Assembly (NCBI GenBank): GCA_030248215.1
Contig: JASANG010002029.1
Coordinates: 62,001-126,000 of the forward strand
DNA from: Enoplolaimus lenunculus
Lineage: Eukaryota > Nematoda > Enoplea > Enoplida > Thoracostomopsidae
Direction of reading: 5' to 3'
DNA length: 64,000 nt
How positions within the stretch are numbered: position 1 is the stretch's first letter; each line of letters starts with the position of its first letter. The position numbers and the translations under genes are program-made. A model generated the notes under the pieces. The model worked only from the letters and a program-made list of their open reading frames with translations, ran no database searches and was not told where the DNA came from. Positions 36,401 through 48,700 of this stretch are shown here, piece after piece.

Positions 36401-39400
36401 TTTGCACCAGTTGGCAACTCGTGTTTTAAACAACTATTTGCACCAGTTGGCAACTCGTGTTTTAAACAACTAATTGCACCAGTTGGCAACTCGTGTTTTA
36501 AACAACTATTTGCACCAGTTGGCAACTCGTGTTTTAAACAACTATTTGCATCAGTTGGCAACTCGTGTTTTAAACAACTATTTGCACCAGTTGGCAACTC
36601 GTGTTTTAAACAACTATTTGCACCAGTTGGCAACTCGTGTTTTAAACAACTATTTGCACCAGTTGGCAACTCGTGTTTTAAACAACTATTTGCACCAGTT
36701 GGCAACTCGTGTTTTAAACAACTTTTTGCACCAGTTGGCAACTCGTGTTTTAAACAACTATTTGCACCAGTTGGCAACTCGTGTTTTAAACAACTAATTG
36801 CACCAGTTGGCAACTCGTGTTTTAAACAACTATTTGCACCAGTTGGCAACTCGTGTTTTAAACAACTATTTGCACCAGTTGGCAACTCGTGTTTTAAACA
36901 ACTATTTGCACCAGTTGGCAACTCGTGTTTTAAACAACTTTTTGCACCAGTTGGCAACTCGTGTTTTAAACAACTATTTGCACCAGTTGGCAACTCGTGT
37001 TTTAAACAACTAATTGCACCAGTTGGCAACTCGTGTTTTAAACAACTATTTGCACCAGTTGGCAACTCGTGTTTTAAACAACTATTTGCACCAGTTGGCA
37101 ACTCGTGTTTTAAACAACTATTTGCACCAGTTGGCAACTCGTGTTTTAAACAACTTTTTGCACCAGTTGGCAACTCGTGTTTTAAACAACTATTTGCACC
37201 AGTAGGCAACTCGTGTTTTAAACAACTAATTCCACCAGTTGGCAACTCGTGTTTTAAACAACTATTTGCACCAGTTGGCAACTCGTGTTTTAAACAACTA
37301 TTTGCACCAGTTGGCAACTCGTGTTTTAAATAACTATTTGCACCAGTTGGCAACTCGTGTTTTAAACAACTAATTGCACCAGTTGGCAACTCGTGTTTTA
37401 AACAACTATTTGCACCAGTTGGCAACTCGTGTTTTAAACAACTATTTGCACCAGTTGGCAACTCGTGTTTTAAACAACTATTTGCACCAGTTGGCAACTC
37501 GTGTTTTAAACAACTAATTGCACCAGTTGGCAACTCGTGTTTTAAACAACTATTTGCACCAGTTGGCAACTCGTGTTTTAAACAACTATTTGCACCAGTT
37601 GGCAACTCGTGTTTTAAACAACTATTTGCACCAGTTGGCAACTCGTGTTTTAAACAACTTTTTGCACCAGTTGGCAACTCGTGTTTTAAACAACTATTTG
37701 CACCAGTTGGCAACTCGTGTTTTAAACAACTATTTGCACCAGTTGGCAACTCGTGTTTTAAACAACTTTTTGCACCAGTTGGCAACTCGTGTTTTAAACA
37801 ACTATTTGCACCAGTTGGCAACTCGTGTTTTAAACAACTAATTGCACCAGTTGGCAACTCGTGTTTTAAACAACTATTTGCACCAGTTGGCAACTCGTGT
37901 TTTAAACAACTATTTGCACCAGTTGGCAACTCGTGTTTTAAATAACTATTTGCACCAGTTGGCAACTCGTGTTTTAAACAACTAATTGCACCAGTTGGCA
38001 ACTCGTGTTTTAAACAACTATTTGCACCAGTTGGCAACTCGTGTTTTAAACAACTATTTGCACCAGTTGGCAACTCGTGTTTTAAACAACTATTTGCATC
38101 AGTTGGCAACTCGTGTTTTAAACAACTATTTGCACCAGTTGGCAACTCGTGTTTTAAACAACTATTTGCACCAGTTGGCAACTCGTGTTTTAAACAACTA
38201 TTTGCACCAGTTGGCAACTCGTGTTTTAAACAACTATTTGCACCAGGTGCAATTCGTGCCTTAAACTATACACCATTTTGGCAATACGTGCTTAAACAGT
38301 TGTTTACACCAGTTGCCAACTGGTGTTTTACACGACTATTTGTAGCAGTTGCCAACAAACTCGTGCCTTAAACGACTCGTTATTGGATGATATAAGAATA
38401 AACCAATTTTTAGACGAAAAATGAAAAAAATGATTAATTGATACAATGGCTCTTGTACTCTTCACCCCGCATTTACGCTTAGACTCAAGCCTGTGTGAGT
38501 TTAGCGAAAGTCTCACCTGACGGGAAAGTGTACAAAAGCCGCGAAAATGATCCATAGCTAAACTTTATAACTTGGGTTGGATCAGACCCTAAAAACCTAT
38601 ATTGTTCAACGCGTGGTTACGCTTCTGAATAATCTGCCCAATAAGAACATTAATGAAAAAATCAGGTCAAGGATAAACGTACTTGCCGCCTCGTAACCGC
38701 ATAATATACTGTGTTACAATCAGAAACGGAACCGATACAATTGTCTGATTGAACAGTACCATTTTCAACGCACTTCGAAATCGATACGGATCAATCTTAA
38801 AATAAGGAAATACAATTACAATTTGTTGCTTTTAAAAATAAGCATCATACGTAGATGTTATTATTTAACGCCACTCCAATTATAACAGAACCAGAAGGGT
38901 TACTCTATACTTAACTGTGCCCCTAACAGCCGTTCAACGGCGCATCAATGGCTAAAAATTCACTCCAAAATAGTTTTTTTTTCGGTCCTTGGTATGAAAA
39001 ATTCTCAAAACGCCACAATTTTCATAAAAAACGTTCGCATAAGCCGAGTATCAGTTTCGCTAGTGTTTTCGATCTTCACTGATGATTTCTAATTACACAA
39101 CCCATCGCGTCAAAAGCTCAAACCGCAGGCAAGTATTCATCCTTTTGCGTGTGCACTTAAAACTTATTGTTAATTTTAATTTAAAAGTTTACTTGCGCGT
39201 TTTAATTTTTAAGCAGCGTCAGGGGCATCTACAAATGAAGGAAGACAGGAAAATATCCAATCATGACATTTATAGAGACAAAAGCAAAATCACTTTCAAC
39301 AGTATTGGTGTGTTCTTCTGGAAATTAAATGGTACAAAAATTCTTTTAGATATGGTTATACCATCCCAAGGTCAAATCCTGGCTACGTAATTGGACAGCG

Positions 39401-40680
39401 TACCGGAACATTTTTATCCTGTTGAACTTTGAAGCGACGGATACTCTCAGGAGGACCAAAAATATCCAACAACACAAAGCCGATGTTGAACAACCAGAAA
39501 AATGTGAAAGAAACCACGAATGTTCCTGAAACCAAAAGTAGCGATGAAATTCATGACATCCGAAACCAAACTAATAATAAGCAGCACCACAACTTCAGAC
39601 TAATTTGGATTTACGCGTAAAGTACGTATTGATACTGTATAGGGTTCATGTTAATTGCCGGGGCCTGCCCGTTATGCCTAAGCCTAAAGCCAAGAAGCTA
39701 TATCTAAGCCTAACTGTAAGCACAATTCTAAACATAAACGTAATCCTAATCCTATGTATAAGTTTCTCAGTTTATAAGATGTGAAGTCTCCCTGTGTTTC
39801 TGGCACTAATATATAAATTTAAACCATACAAGTTCTTACGATAAAAACAACGAACAGACTATTCACTCTGATCAATTCCATTTAGATTTAAGGCAATGTG
39901 GACACTAAACAGGTCATTGAAATTTACGTTGACCATAAACTGTAAAAATAACCAAAACGTCTTAATCTAAAGTAAAAAATAGCCAAAAAAACCGAAAACC
40001 CTACTCAAAAATTCCAAATAAAACTACGTAATTAAACTATAAAAAGAACTAACCGATAACTCCAAGCAACACGGGATCACCGTTAACAGCATCGTACACT
40101 TTCTCCCAAATCGTTTGCCAAAAATCACCGGACGCACCCCAAACGTTAACTAAATGCCTGCAAATCAAATAAAAAGATCAAATCACACAAAATAATAACG
40201 AACATGACCTCGATCTGTTTACACTGTTCTGCGCGACGTTAAAGTACATACCCAGCTAGAATTTTAGCTTAAGGGGCCCATCTACATTTCCCTCCACAGG
40301 CTTACGCTTAGGTTCTGTGCGCAGCTTTAAGTTTCGGAAGCCTTTTCCTAGTCGTTCTGTGTTAATCGTGTCAACCACGTGTACTCAATCTTAATTAATT
40401 AAAAAAAATGGGATGGAGCTCGAATTACCTGACAAAGTTTCATTTCTCGGAGAATTCAATTTAGTATGAAAGTCAAAGTGCGCATTGTAGAGTCAGACCG
40501 ATACAAAAATGGTTTGATACTTTAATGTTGGCAGTGCATATAAACAACACTTTAAACAAAGTTTTACCAATTAAAATCAACTTACCATGTTATCGAGTTC
40601 CGCGCAGCAACAAATACAATAAGCGCAGTACCAATAACAAAACCACCTTTTTTGAGTGAATCTAATAATTCAATTGTCAT
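33435..40680 (-). CDS. FAXDC2: FAXDC2-like fatty acid/sterol hydroxylase, copy B (7 exons)
   Basis: Exons: 40586-40680, 40054-40157, 39404-39525, 38683-38795, 35557-35649, 34355-34627 and 33435-33624. They join in frame to 329 aa. Histidine motifs are intact: THRLFHH, HKMHHEF, YSHPLEH, GYHMPL and HDWHHLT, then GILDRLHGTD and a C-terminal tail with an Asp run (YDDDDK). Copy B lies upstream of copy A in the same orientation. Exons 2 and 3 (104 + 122 nt) equal the single 226-nt exon 2 of copy A, so one phase-1 intron was lost in A or gained in B. The intron between exons 4 and 5 is about 3 kb because it contains the 36-bp tandem array. Same family role as copy A; substrate unknown. Confidence 0.93.
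33789..33880. repeat. (CAAA)n microsatellite
   Basis: About 23 uninterrupted CAAA units lie in the intergenic or 3' flank region of copy B, in the intron between its exons 6 and 7. Confidence 0.95.
34185..34201. repeat. Poly-C run (17 nt)
   Basis: A homopolymer of C followed by GCGGG lies in the copy B intron between exons 6 and 7. Run length is error-prone in any assembly. Confidence 0.85.
34355..34627 (-). CDS. FAXDC2: FAXDC2-like copy B, catalytic histidine exon
   Basis: The sixth exon of copy B, 273 nt, holds LFHHP, HKMHHEF, YSHPLEH, GYHMPL and HDWHHL. Acceptor TCGACAG and donor AC|GTGAGT bound it. It aligns with copy A without gaps, which shows that the two genes are paralogues kept under coding constraint. 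Confidence 0.94.
35696..38250. repeat. 36-bp intronic minisatellite, about 70 copies
   Basis: The unit on the plus strand is caactatttgcaccagttgg followed by caactcgtgttttaaa. About 70 units are nearly identical and in register; degenerate units follow to about 38390. The minus strand, which is the sense strand of FAXDC2-like copy B, is open for the whole array and would read a 12-residue repeat, LPTGANSCLKHE. The array fills the intron between exons 4 and 5 of that gene and ends about 50 bp before the exon 5 acceptor. Single-base variants are ordered in blocks, showing higher-order duplication. It is an intron repeat, so a protein product is unlikely. Confidence 0.95.
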
Positions 40681-43600
40681 GGTTTATGTTACAGATTCAA
40701 ATATAACATCTACAATACATTAATGGACAGTGGTCAACCACAATATTACTACAGTAAACATGAAATTTGAAATTTTGAACATTAACGTGGACCAGAGTAC
40801 AGAAATGCAAATTCTATTTCAGTCTGTATCAAGACATAATTGCCTTAAATTTCAGACAATATTTCTTGAATACAAGACAATTTATTTTTTGTGTACACTA
40901 AAGTAAACAAACGAAGCGCAATAAAACTGATACAACCACTAATCTACTGCAAAAAAACTAAATATCAGGCGACTACGTAGCGCTAAAAACACTAACAACA
41001 GAAAATATTAGACTACAGATAGCAAAACATATCCCAAATATAGCATGCGCGGTATTGATCACGTGCTGACTGAAATTTTTTAAAACAGACAATATTAACA
41101 AAAATACTATTATTTATCATCAAACAACATCAGGCATCAAAGGAAATCTGTTCTATAACAAAAACTACAAAATTATTGCAGTTTCCAGCTTGTGCAGTAT
41201 AAACAAATGTGGCTGAAATACGTTTTCTTGTACGAAATTTAATATTTAAGCTAACTTCCGGTTAAAACTCGCTATCCGGCTCGAGTTTTGAAGCTGGTAT
41301 ATATTTCTAAATCTATAACTTTTGCCTGATATCAAAATGACAAGCTTAGCTTTGAATTAACATAAAAACTAAACCAGTAGAAGACGCAATATAAGTTAAC
41401 TTGGCTAATTTTTTGCGACATTAATCCCTTTCTCACAAAGATATTTTCGATTTCCCCTTAGCCGGCGTTTTCCCAAAAATGCTTGGATTTTGAAACTTAC
41501 TGCTTGTTTGAGCTTCTGATGACATCCCCTGATCATTCCATGCCCAACTCTGAAATTTTGAAAAATTCGATTTTCAAGGTCAATAGTTCAGCCCCTTGGG
41601 ACCAGAAATTTTTTATCAGTTGGACAAATTATATATCACTACTCGTCAGCCAGACATCTGATTGGGAAACATTTAACAATACTCGTCTCATCTCCGCAAC
41701 CTGTATGAAATGGTATATAATTTGTATAATTTTTCGACAGAAAGATTTTAAGTCCAATTAGGAATTTGGGACCTTAAAAATTCGAATTTTTTAGAAATTT
41801 AAGTTTTGGTGTGGAATAACCAGAGGAGGTCATCAGAACATTATAAACTCACAAGTGGAGTGAGATAAAACAAATCACACTTCTTTTTTGTAAGTATATA
41901 TAAAATCCCAAGACAATTTTGGGTTCTTGCTGACATCAAAGCCTCTCAATTGCTGCAACATCTCGAGCAAGCGAGGTTAAAGCTAGACGTATTCTTGTTA
42001 TATTATACGGTAAAACAAGCTTTCAATTTTGAGCGCCTTAACTTTGGCCCCCTGTCGACGAAACTTGGTGTGGGAACCGAACAAGATGCATATGTGGTTT
42101 TACATTGAATCTCTTGGCAAAACTTCAATTCTGAAATCCATTTATATATTCATATGCTGCAATTTTTGCTCTTTTCGGACATACAATGTGTCCTGGTGGA
42201 CATACCTATACACACGGTAAGTGGTTACTTGTGTTGCATGTAAATTAGTTGCATGAATCGTTTAATATTTTTCCATTTTTTATACCCCCTCCGAAAAAAA
42301 AACAGTTTTTCCGGTCAACAACCCTGCCTTTAAATGTGGACATTCATCCAAGCCAGCTTTATGAATCAAGGCATGCCAACATTCACCGGGCTTTCTAAAA
42401 TTTCACAGGAAAAATAGTGGATGCAAAGTAAAAATAGCGAATGCACTGGTTTGGTAACTTCAGAGCCTTGAATTTTTCTAACCAGTTTTGGTTTATAACG
42501 CCTATTCAAGGTTGTCGTCGGATTTTGCAGATTTTAGATGAATTTCGAATCAATTTATATCATATCAAACAAATGCAGCATATCTATAATGAAAAGTTGC
42601 GAGATGTGTACGTGACTTATATCTAATTTTGAGCAAAAAATAACAGTTTTTATAACGGAAACAAAAACTCGGAACCCATATCAAGTAGTACCAAGCCTAC
42701 GACGTTTAATGACACAACATCCAAAACATAGAATTTTAAGCGAAGATTGAATGAAAATATTGGTGAAATATCAGCCTTTTTGAGTCAGAAACAGTATATC
42801 ACCAGTTATATACATAGCTTCTCAACATTATGAATTCCGGATGCTCATTCAAAAAAGATCAAACAAGTTTATTACATATATATTTTTAGAATTCATTGTG
42901 CAACAGAATAAATAAAATATATAAGACGATAACGCAGTAAGATTTTATTTTGAACTGCCTTTTGCATAGACTTAGGTTTAGGAATATGCTTAATCTTTTA
43001 ATACGGTCCTAAAAGTACATTGGTCTTATACTCTTAATTATATTATATACTGCACCTCTAAATTTACATCAGATGAACTTGCATAATTTCGGCAGCATGT
43101 GGACAATTTCTTTTGTTTGAACTTATTTCGGCAAAGCCATCCTGTTCGCAATTTAACCAAGAATAACCACGTTTGCATAGCATTAACAAAATATAGGTGA
43201 AAATGTTTTTTATTTTTCCAAAAAATCTAAGAATGGTAAAATAAGTTAAGCATTCCCTTTTTTACCATTTCAAAAGCAAACAGAAACTACCTAAACTCAT
43301 AAACGCTCCATTCTCACAATTTGGCCAAAACAAACAAAGAACAAAGCTGTAACTCACAAATATAAATAAACATTTTTTTCATGGCGTTAAAGTTGATCAA
43401 TCACAGAGGTGGCTCATAATCGGGATTAGATCACTGTAATGTACAACACACAACCGACTGGATGCATTATTTGGCATTAGAACCTGAAATGAAACAAAAA
43501 TAGCAGTCAGACGTTAGTAATACAGGACGATACAGGAATATATACTGCTTGCACCATCTTAATTATTGAGGCGAGTCTACTAGGAAAAAGAGACACATAG

Positions 43601-45597
43601 AGGCTGGCAAACTTATGCTTACGATTAGTCTTGTGCTTACGCTTAGATATAAACTTAAGTCTAATGAGCGAGCCGTTATAGTTACATAGGGCGTACGGCA
43701 CATGAAAAAAGATTACAAATTACAAACAGTAAGAATAATTAAAATTGTCACGACTTTGTAAAAAGTGTCAGAACCGGAAAGTGAAAAATATATACGTTAC
43801 CGTAGAATGAGTTTCTAAGCAATAAATAAACAACTACTATTTCAAGTGCCCACTTTTAGCAGACTCAAAATCTACCTTAAACGATGTTCTGTTAACAATT
43901 TTCTGGAAATATGTGGTAATTGCAACAATTAAAATACAATTCTTAACAGAGAAAACGTCATATAAACTAGCCAGTATGATACAAATTGTAAATGTGGGAA
44001 CACACATTATTGGCAAATTTAGAGAAATAAGTTAGAATAATGTCTCGGTTTTAAAATTTTCAAATTAAAAATTTCAATGCCGAAAATAGACGAAAATTCC
44101 GGTTAAAAATACCAGATTTAACACAGGAACCGCATAATATGAATACCAGATTTCACTACTGACACCGGAAATGCAGTTACTCCCTAACTACAAGCATACT
44201 GAGTGTCTAAAAGTAGTTATGCCATAGTACTGGACGCAGCTGATTGCAGTTAAACTACATTTAAAAGGATCCACAATATACTGTCAAGGACCAGGAAAGA
44301 GTAACACAAAGTAAGGGAAGTCAAATTTTCGTTGCGCATGTTAGGACAATTTTCAAAGTATTCTGCAAGCTAGTGGCCAATTTAAATACCTTATTCAAGT
44401 CATGTAAGCATAAACTTGAGAAGCTATGAGCTAGACCCTAGAGCTTAATTTGAGACCATGATGAAGACTTCGTTGTCTAATGTCGAGAATACATATTAAG
44501 TTTTTAAAAAATGAGAGATGTATATTGAACAACTATTGGTTCGCAAGTGAGTCTCAGTTTGCGTCAACGCTAGCGATATCAATAACTACTTTCAAGCATA
44601 ATTACACTATTTTAGTACTAATTTAACCTTGACAATTTAACCAAAGATAAGTCGTAAACTACAAAGAGGAAGCAAGCTAGGCATGAACCTAAGTCAAGCA
44701 GTTAACAGTCTGGCATTGAAAGAACGTGAATATGTATCAAAATTAAAAAAGGAAAATTAATGTTAAAATCCAATCCTCTGTTTTTGCAACAATATTTTAA
44801 TAAAAAAGCAATCTGTCGCTCCTCACGAGATATCTTGTGACGTGGAGCGGACCGTAATTTCTCAACGATCCAGCCCGTTCAATGCTGCTTTCCGGTCCGA
44901 TTAAACCTTGTCCACGGTCGGACCGGTCCGGTTCGCCTTCCAGCGTTTTGCAACCCTGCCCACATTCCCCGCCTTAACATAGCCTATCTCAAGCCGAATG
45001 AAAAAAGCTTACTATGTAAAGGCTAGCACTAAATTATTAGAAAAAGCAACGATTTGTCGTAATAACGTTAGCTTTAATTAGCACATGACCCTAAAGAAGG
45101 TATAATTCATATCTCGACATTGACTATTGCTAGCTTAATCTCTTGCACACAACCCGCTCCAGAACTTTAAAAACGTTTCAGCCTGTCCACCGATTAGCCC
45201 CGGGTCATAACCTTTCGCTACTACGAAAGCTACCGCCAGAGGCCAGACCCTACTTGACACGACACAGACACAAAAATGCTCATACAGTTCGCCACAACAC
45301 TACCAAAATCAAATAAAATCAAAAGTTAAATCTTGACTTACAAACCGCTTCATGCCGTCTAACCCCAAAATATCACTCACCATGACGAAAAGAATGCCGC
45401 AAGAAAACATCCATATTGCAGAACAAATATAATAGAAACAATACGAAAACAAGACGATTAATCACGGTTGCACATTGTCGACAAGTGAAACGCAAAGGTA
45501 GAGTGTTAATAAAGTTCCAAAGCAATGAATAAGAATATACTATTGTACACAACAGACGAGTTTGACAAAAATGCACACGAAGTTCATGGATTAGTGT
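40681..45597. other. Gene-free spacer between the golgin and FAXDC2-like copy B
   Basis: No supported exon. It contains a CGGAAACGGA repeat copy, TTAGGC-family pieces near 42960 and 43610, and a locally GC-rich stretch at 44820-44960 with repeated cggaccg. Confidence 0.5.
42345..42690 (+). repeat. Dispersed 'CGGAAACGGA' repeat copy
   Basis: It shares ttctaaaatttcacaggaaa, gatgaatttcgaatc, aatgaaaagttgcgag and ataacggaaacaaaaactcg with the copies at 15130 and 21268. It carries an extra insert near 42440-42520. Confidence 0.45.
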
Positions 45598-45708
45598 TCA
45601 GCTATGGCTTCCTAACCACGACTGCTGTCGCGATTCTTCTTTTTGCACAATTCGATTGCTTTGTTCACCGGAAAACTTCAGCACCGCTGATATAACGCGT
45701 GCCAGAGT
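45598..45708 (-). CDS. GOLGA4: Golgin terminal exon (GRIP domain end)
   Basis: This 111-nt exon encodes TLARVISAVLKFSGEQ, then NRIVQKEES and a C-terminal SWLGSHS before TGA (45600-45598). It supplies the last helix of the GRIP domain. The SWL tail resembles golgin-245. Confidence 0.9.
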   Translation of the reverse strand, partial: TLARVISAVLKFSGEQSNRIVQKEESRQQSWLGSHS

Positions 45709-48700
45709 CTAAAAATAAACATTCGCACAATTAAAACAAACTAAATTATTAATATTCAATGAAATAAAAAATATTTCGGCCCATCTAAATTATTGGACCC
45801 TGCCTATTGTGAGACAGCAAGACTGAGAAATTTAGACATTGGGAAACTTAGAATACAATCAGATTTACATATTCAGGCTTAGGTAAATTTAGGATCAGGT
45901 TAGTAGATTATCTTCTATAGTTAACAAGGACCAATATTTTTATTATATTCAGATCAAAATAATATCAACAACACAACGCTCTGAAAACAGTTTATTCGAG
46001 AAGTTTTTTGATAAATAATTAAACAAACGCAATACTAAACAAAAACATAAAAAAATCCACTACTGAATAGTGGGTCAACAACTGAGCTTATGAGTTGACA
46101 ATACGTAACGATAAACACTTACCACCGCTTCTTTTCCAAGCGACTCGCGTTCAGTCATGTACAGATATAGAATGTTACGTAGGTACTGAAACATATTAAG
46201 TGTTAAACAATGTAAAATTATATCGTAAACATTATGTAGACTAGATATACATACATATTTGGTCAACTCTACATTGACAACTTAATTAATAAATATTGCT
46301 CCAAATAATTTCTGAAACAGCATTAAATTGCGGTTATTTCACGCAAGTACTAAACTTGTTCGTAAACGCCACAAAAACGAGGACACCTATGTAAGAGACA
46401 ACGTTTTGGGTTGAAAGTAAACACTTTCTTTAGTCAGAAACTCATAAGTTCGCGTTCCGTTCATAATAATTTTTGAGCCAGACATATTATAACACCATAA
46501 TCAATATGCACATAGTATTGTAAGTATAATTAATTAGCCCTAGACCCTGGTCATACAATCTTGGTTCACAAAAAACCAAAATGGGTAAAGGATTGCTTAC
46601 GCTGGCATGCTAGAATTCAACAGACAATACTGAATCCGGTGCTCAATTCTTGCTTAGAAAGTCAAAAGCGGAAACAAAACTAAATTTTATGTACTATGAA
46701 TTTGTAGCAATGAAAGTGTTAAAAACAACTAAATTAACCAACTTTAGCCATATAATAGTTAAGTGCTCAATTTGAGCACATAATATGGCACAAAAATTTT
46801 AAAAAATTACGCTACCTTATAATTCCAAATGATAAGAACAACAGCACTGTCGTAACGTTAAAGAATTAAAATAATTCAGCTTCACTCGGAATACGCACAT
46901 CTTGTACTTACTTCAGCTTCAGTTGGCTCATTGAATAGTGGACTGGAAGGAAAGCTATCAAATGACACATTGTGCAACTGAAATCAAACAAAATTGAAAA
47001 TTATGGTACAGTATCTCAGTTGATCAAAAGTTATCCGTAAACCCAAAGTAGTTCACTAAAAATACGCCAATAATCTCGAGCTTTTCTCAAAACTTTTGCC
47101 CAAACCAAACATTTTACACAGCATATTATTCGACTTTTACACTCAATTTCATTTAGTATCAGATTCTAAGACACAAAAACTCTGGTTTGTAGTACTTTGA
47201 AGGGTCAAAATCATTTTTAATTTATTCTCCGAAGCTGAAACATAATTAAAACATTATTACATAACCTCGTTAACAGCAACTACTGGAATATGACAAACTA
47301 AACTAATGTTCAGGAGCAGAATTTCCTTTTGTTAACATGACAGAATTATGACAATCCGTGAAAATAAAATCGTCTAGGCACGCTAAACATGTACAATCAA
47401 AAGAGAAGACTCTGAATCCGCGTCGTTCACCACAATTTTACCAACAGTGCCGCTAAAATTCTTATAGCTCTGACTAATATGCGCTCGTTATAGACATGCC
47501 ATCGTGTTAACCCAAACCTGCGATTTCACGGCACTATTGTAAAAACTGGCACTCGACGGCGCATCACACCTAAGCTTCCCACAAACCCAAACCTAACCTA
47601 ACTCACCTTATTCAACTGTGACAAAAACGTTACGTTCCCACGCTGAGCAGCAGAATATCCAGCCTGAGTAGATAACGGAGAATACGGTGGCAAAGGCGTA
47701 ATAGCTCTAGGATCTGCCGGAGTTGTTCCATTATTCGATTCCGCAGGGCTTTGTGACTGCGGGTCGTCCGTGGGCGGTGACGCTGTTGTGGTGGCTGCCG
47801 GTGGCGTTGAAACTGACGCAAAGTTTTGTTTCAAGTACTCGAGCTCGCGTCTGAAAAACTACAACTAGTGAAAAATGTGACTCTTGCAAGCTATAAGGGC
47901 CTGCGCCATAACCAAGCCTACGTATGCCTAAGCCTAAACCTACGTTTAAAACTCGCTTGTCTCGTGAGCAGTTTTCATTATTATACATTGCGAGGCCTTT
48001 CCTATATTACCGATGAGATTCTTTTAATGAGGCGATGTCGGACTCCAGGTGTCGCACACGCTTCTTTAGGTAATGTGACGATTCTTGTTGTCGATCACCT
48101 TGCACTATCTGCGCCTGTTTTTCCAATTCCTAAAACAGATAACTAAAAATATTCAAAATTATAAACCGAATCCCAGCATTAAAAGTTGCCGGTCTATTCG
48201 GTGGAATAATTAATACCTACGCAGTTAAACAGAATGTTTTAATAAATTGATTTAGGGCTCTTGTCCTAACTGACCTTGGTTCGAAAATTTGGTAAAGGTA
48301 ACTATGTAGCTAAACCACAAAATGGCCACATAGATTATAATAGCAAACAAAGCCTTAAGATATCAAATTTTGTAGTGCGGTGCTTACATTAAAGAAACAT
48401 AATAGCAAAAAAGTTTGCTCGAAATAATTTGTATAGTACTTTGAATGGCACATCTTTTTGCAAACTACTTCAGAACATATTGTGGATGTCAGCCACTTAT
48501 CTCAAAGGAACACTATTCAGGTAATGCAAAATTACCCCAGAAAAAGGCTAAGCTATTAGCGTTTAACCTAACCAAAACACAGTAATCAAAGCCAAATAAA
48601 AGCAACTTGATACTAAAAGTAGTATCGGTTGAATGTGCAGCCCAATGCATAATATGCAAAATTCACCCAAAAAAGCAAAACCCCTGATTGATAACAACAG

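Noticed and set aside
35674-38217. An 847-residue open frame on the minus strand, and several shorter ones on plus
   Set aside because: It is the 36-bp array read through. The period is a multiple of three and it sits in an intron, in a frame different from exon 5. Not called as a protein.
35696-38250. CRISPR array
   Set aside because: Units are contiguous with no unique spacers, and the setting is a eukaryotic intron.
43395-43483. Possible extra 3' exon behind TTTCATTTCAG on minus (27 codons to TGA)
   Set aside because: The golgin already ends with a complete GRIP domain at 45598, and nothing links this piece to a gene.
44818-44960. GC-rich stretch with cggaccg repeats and a caaccctgcc end, like a hAT terminus
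   Set aside because: No matching opposite end or target duplication was found.
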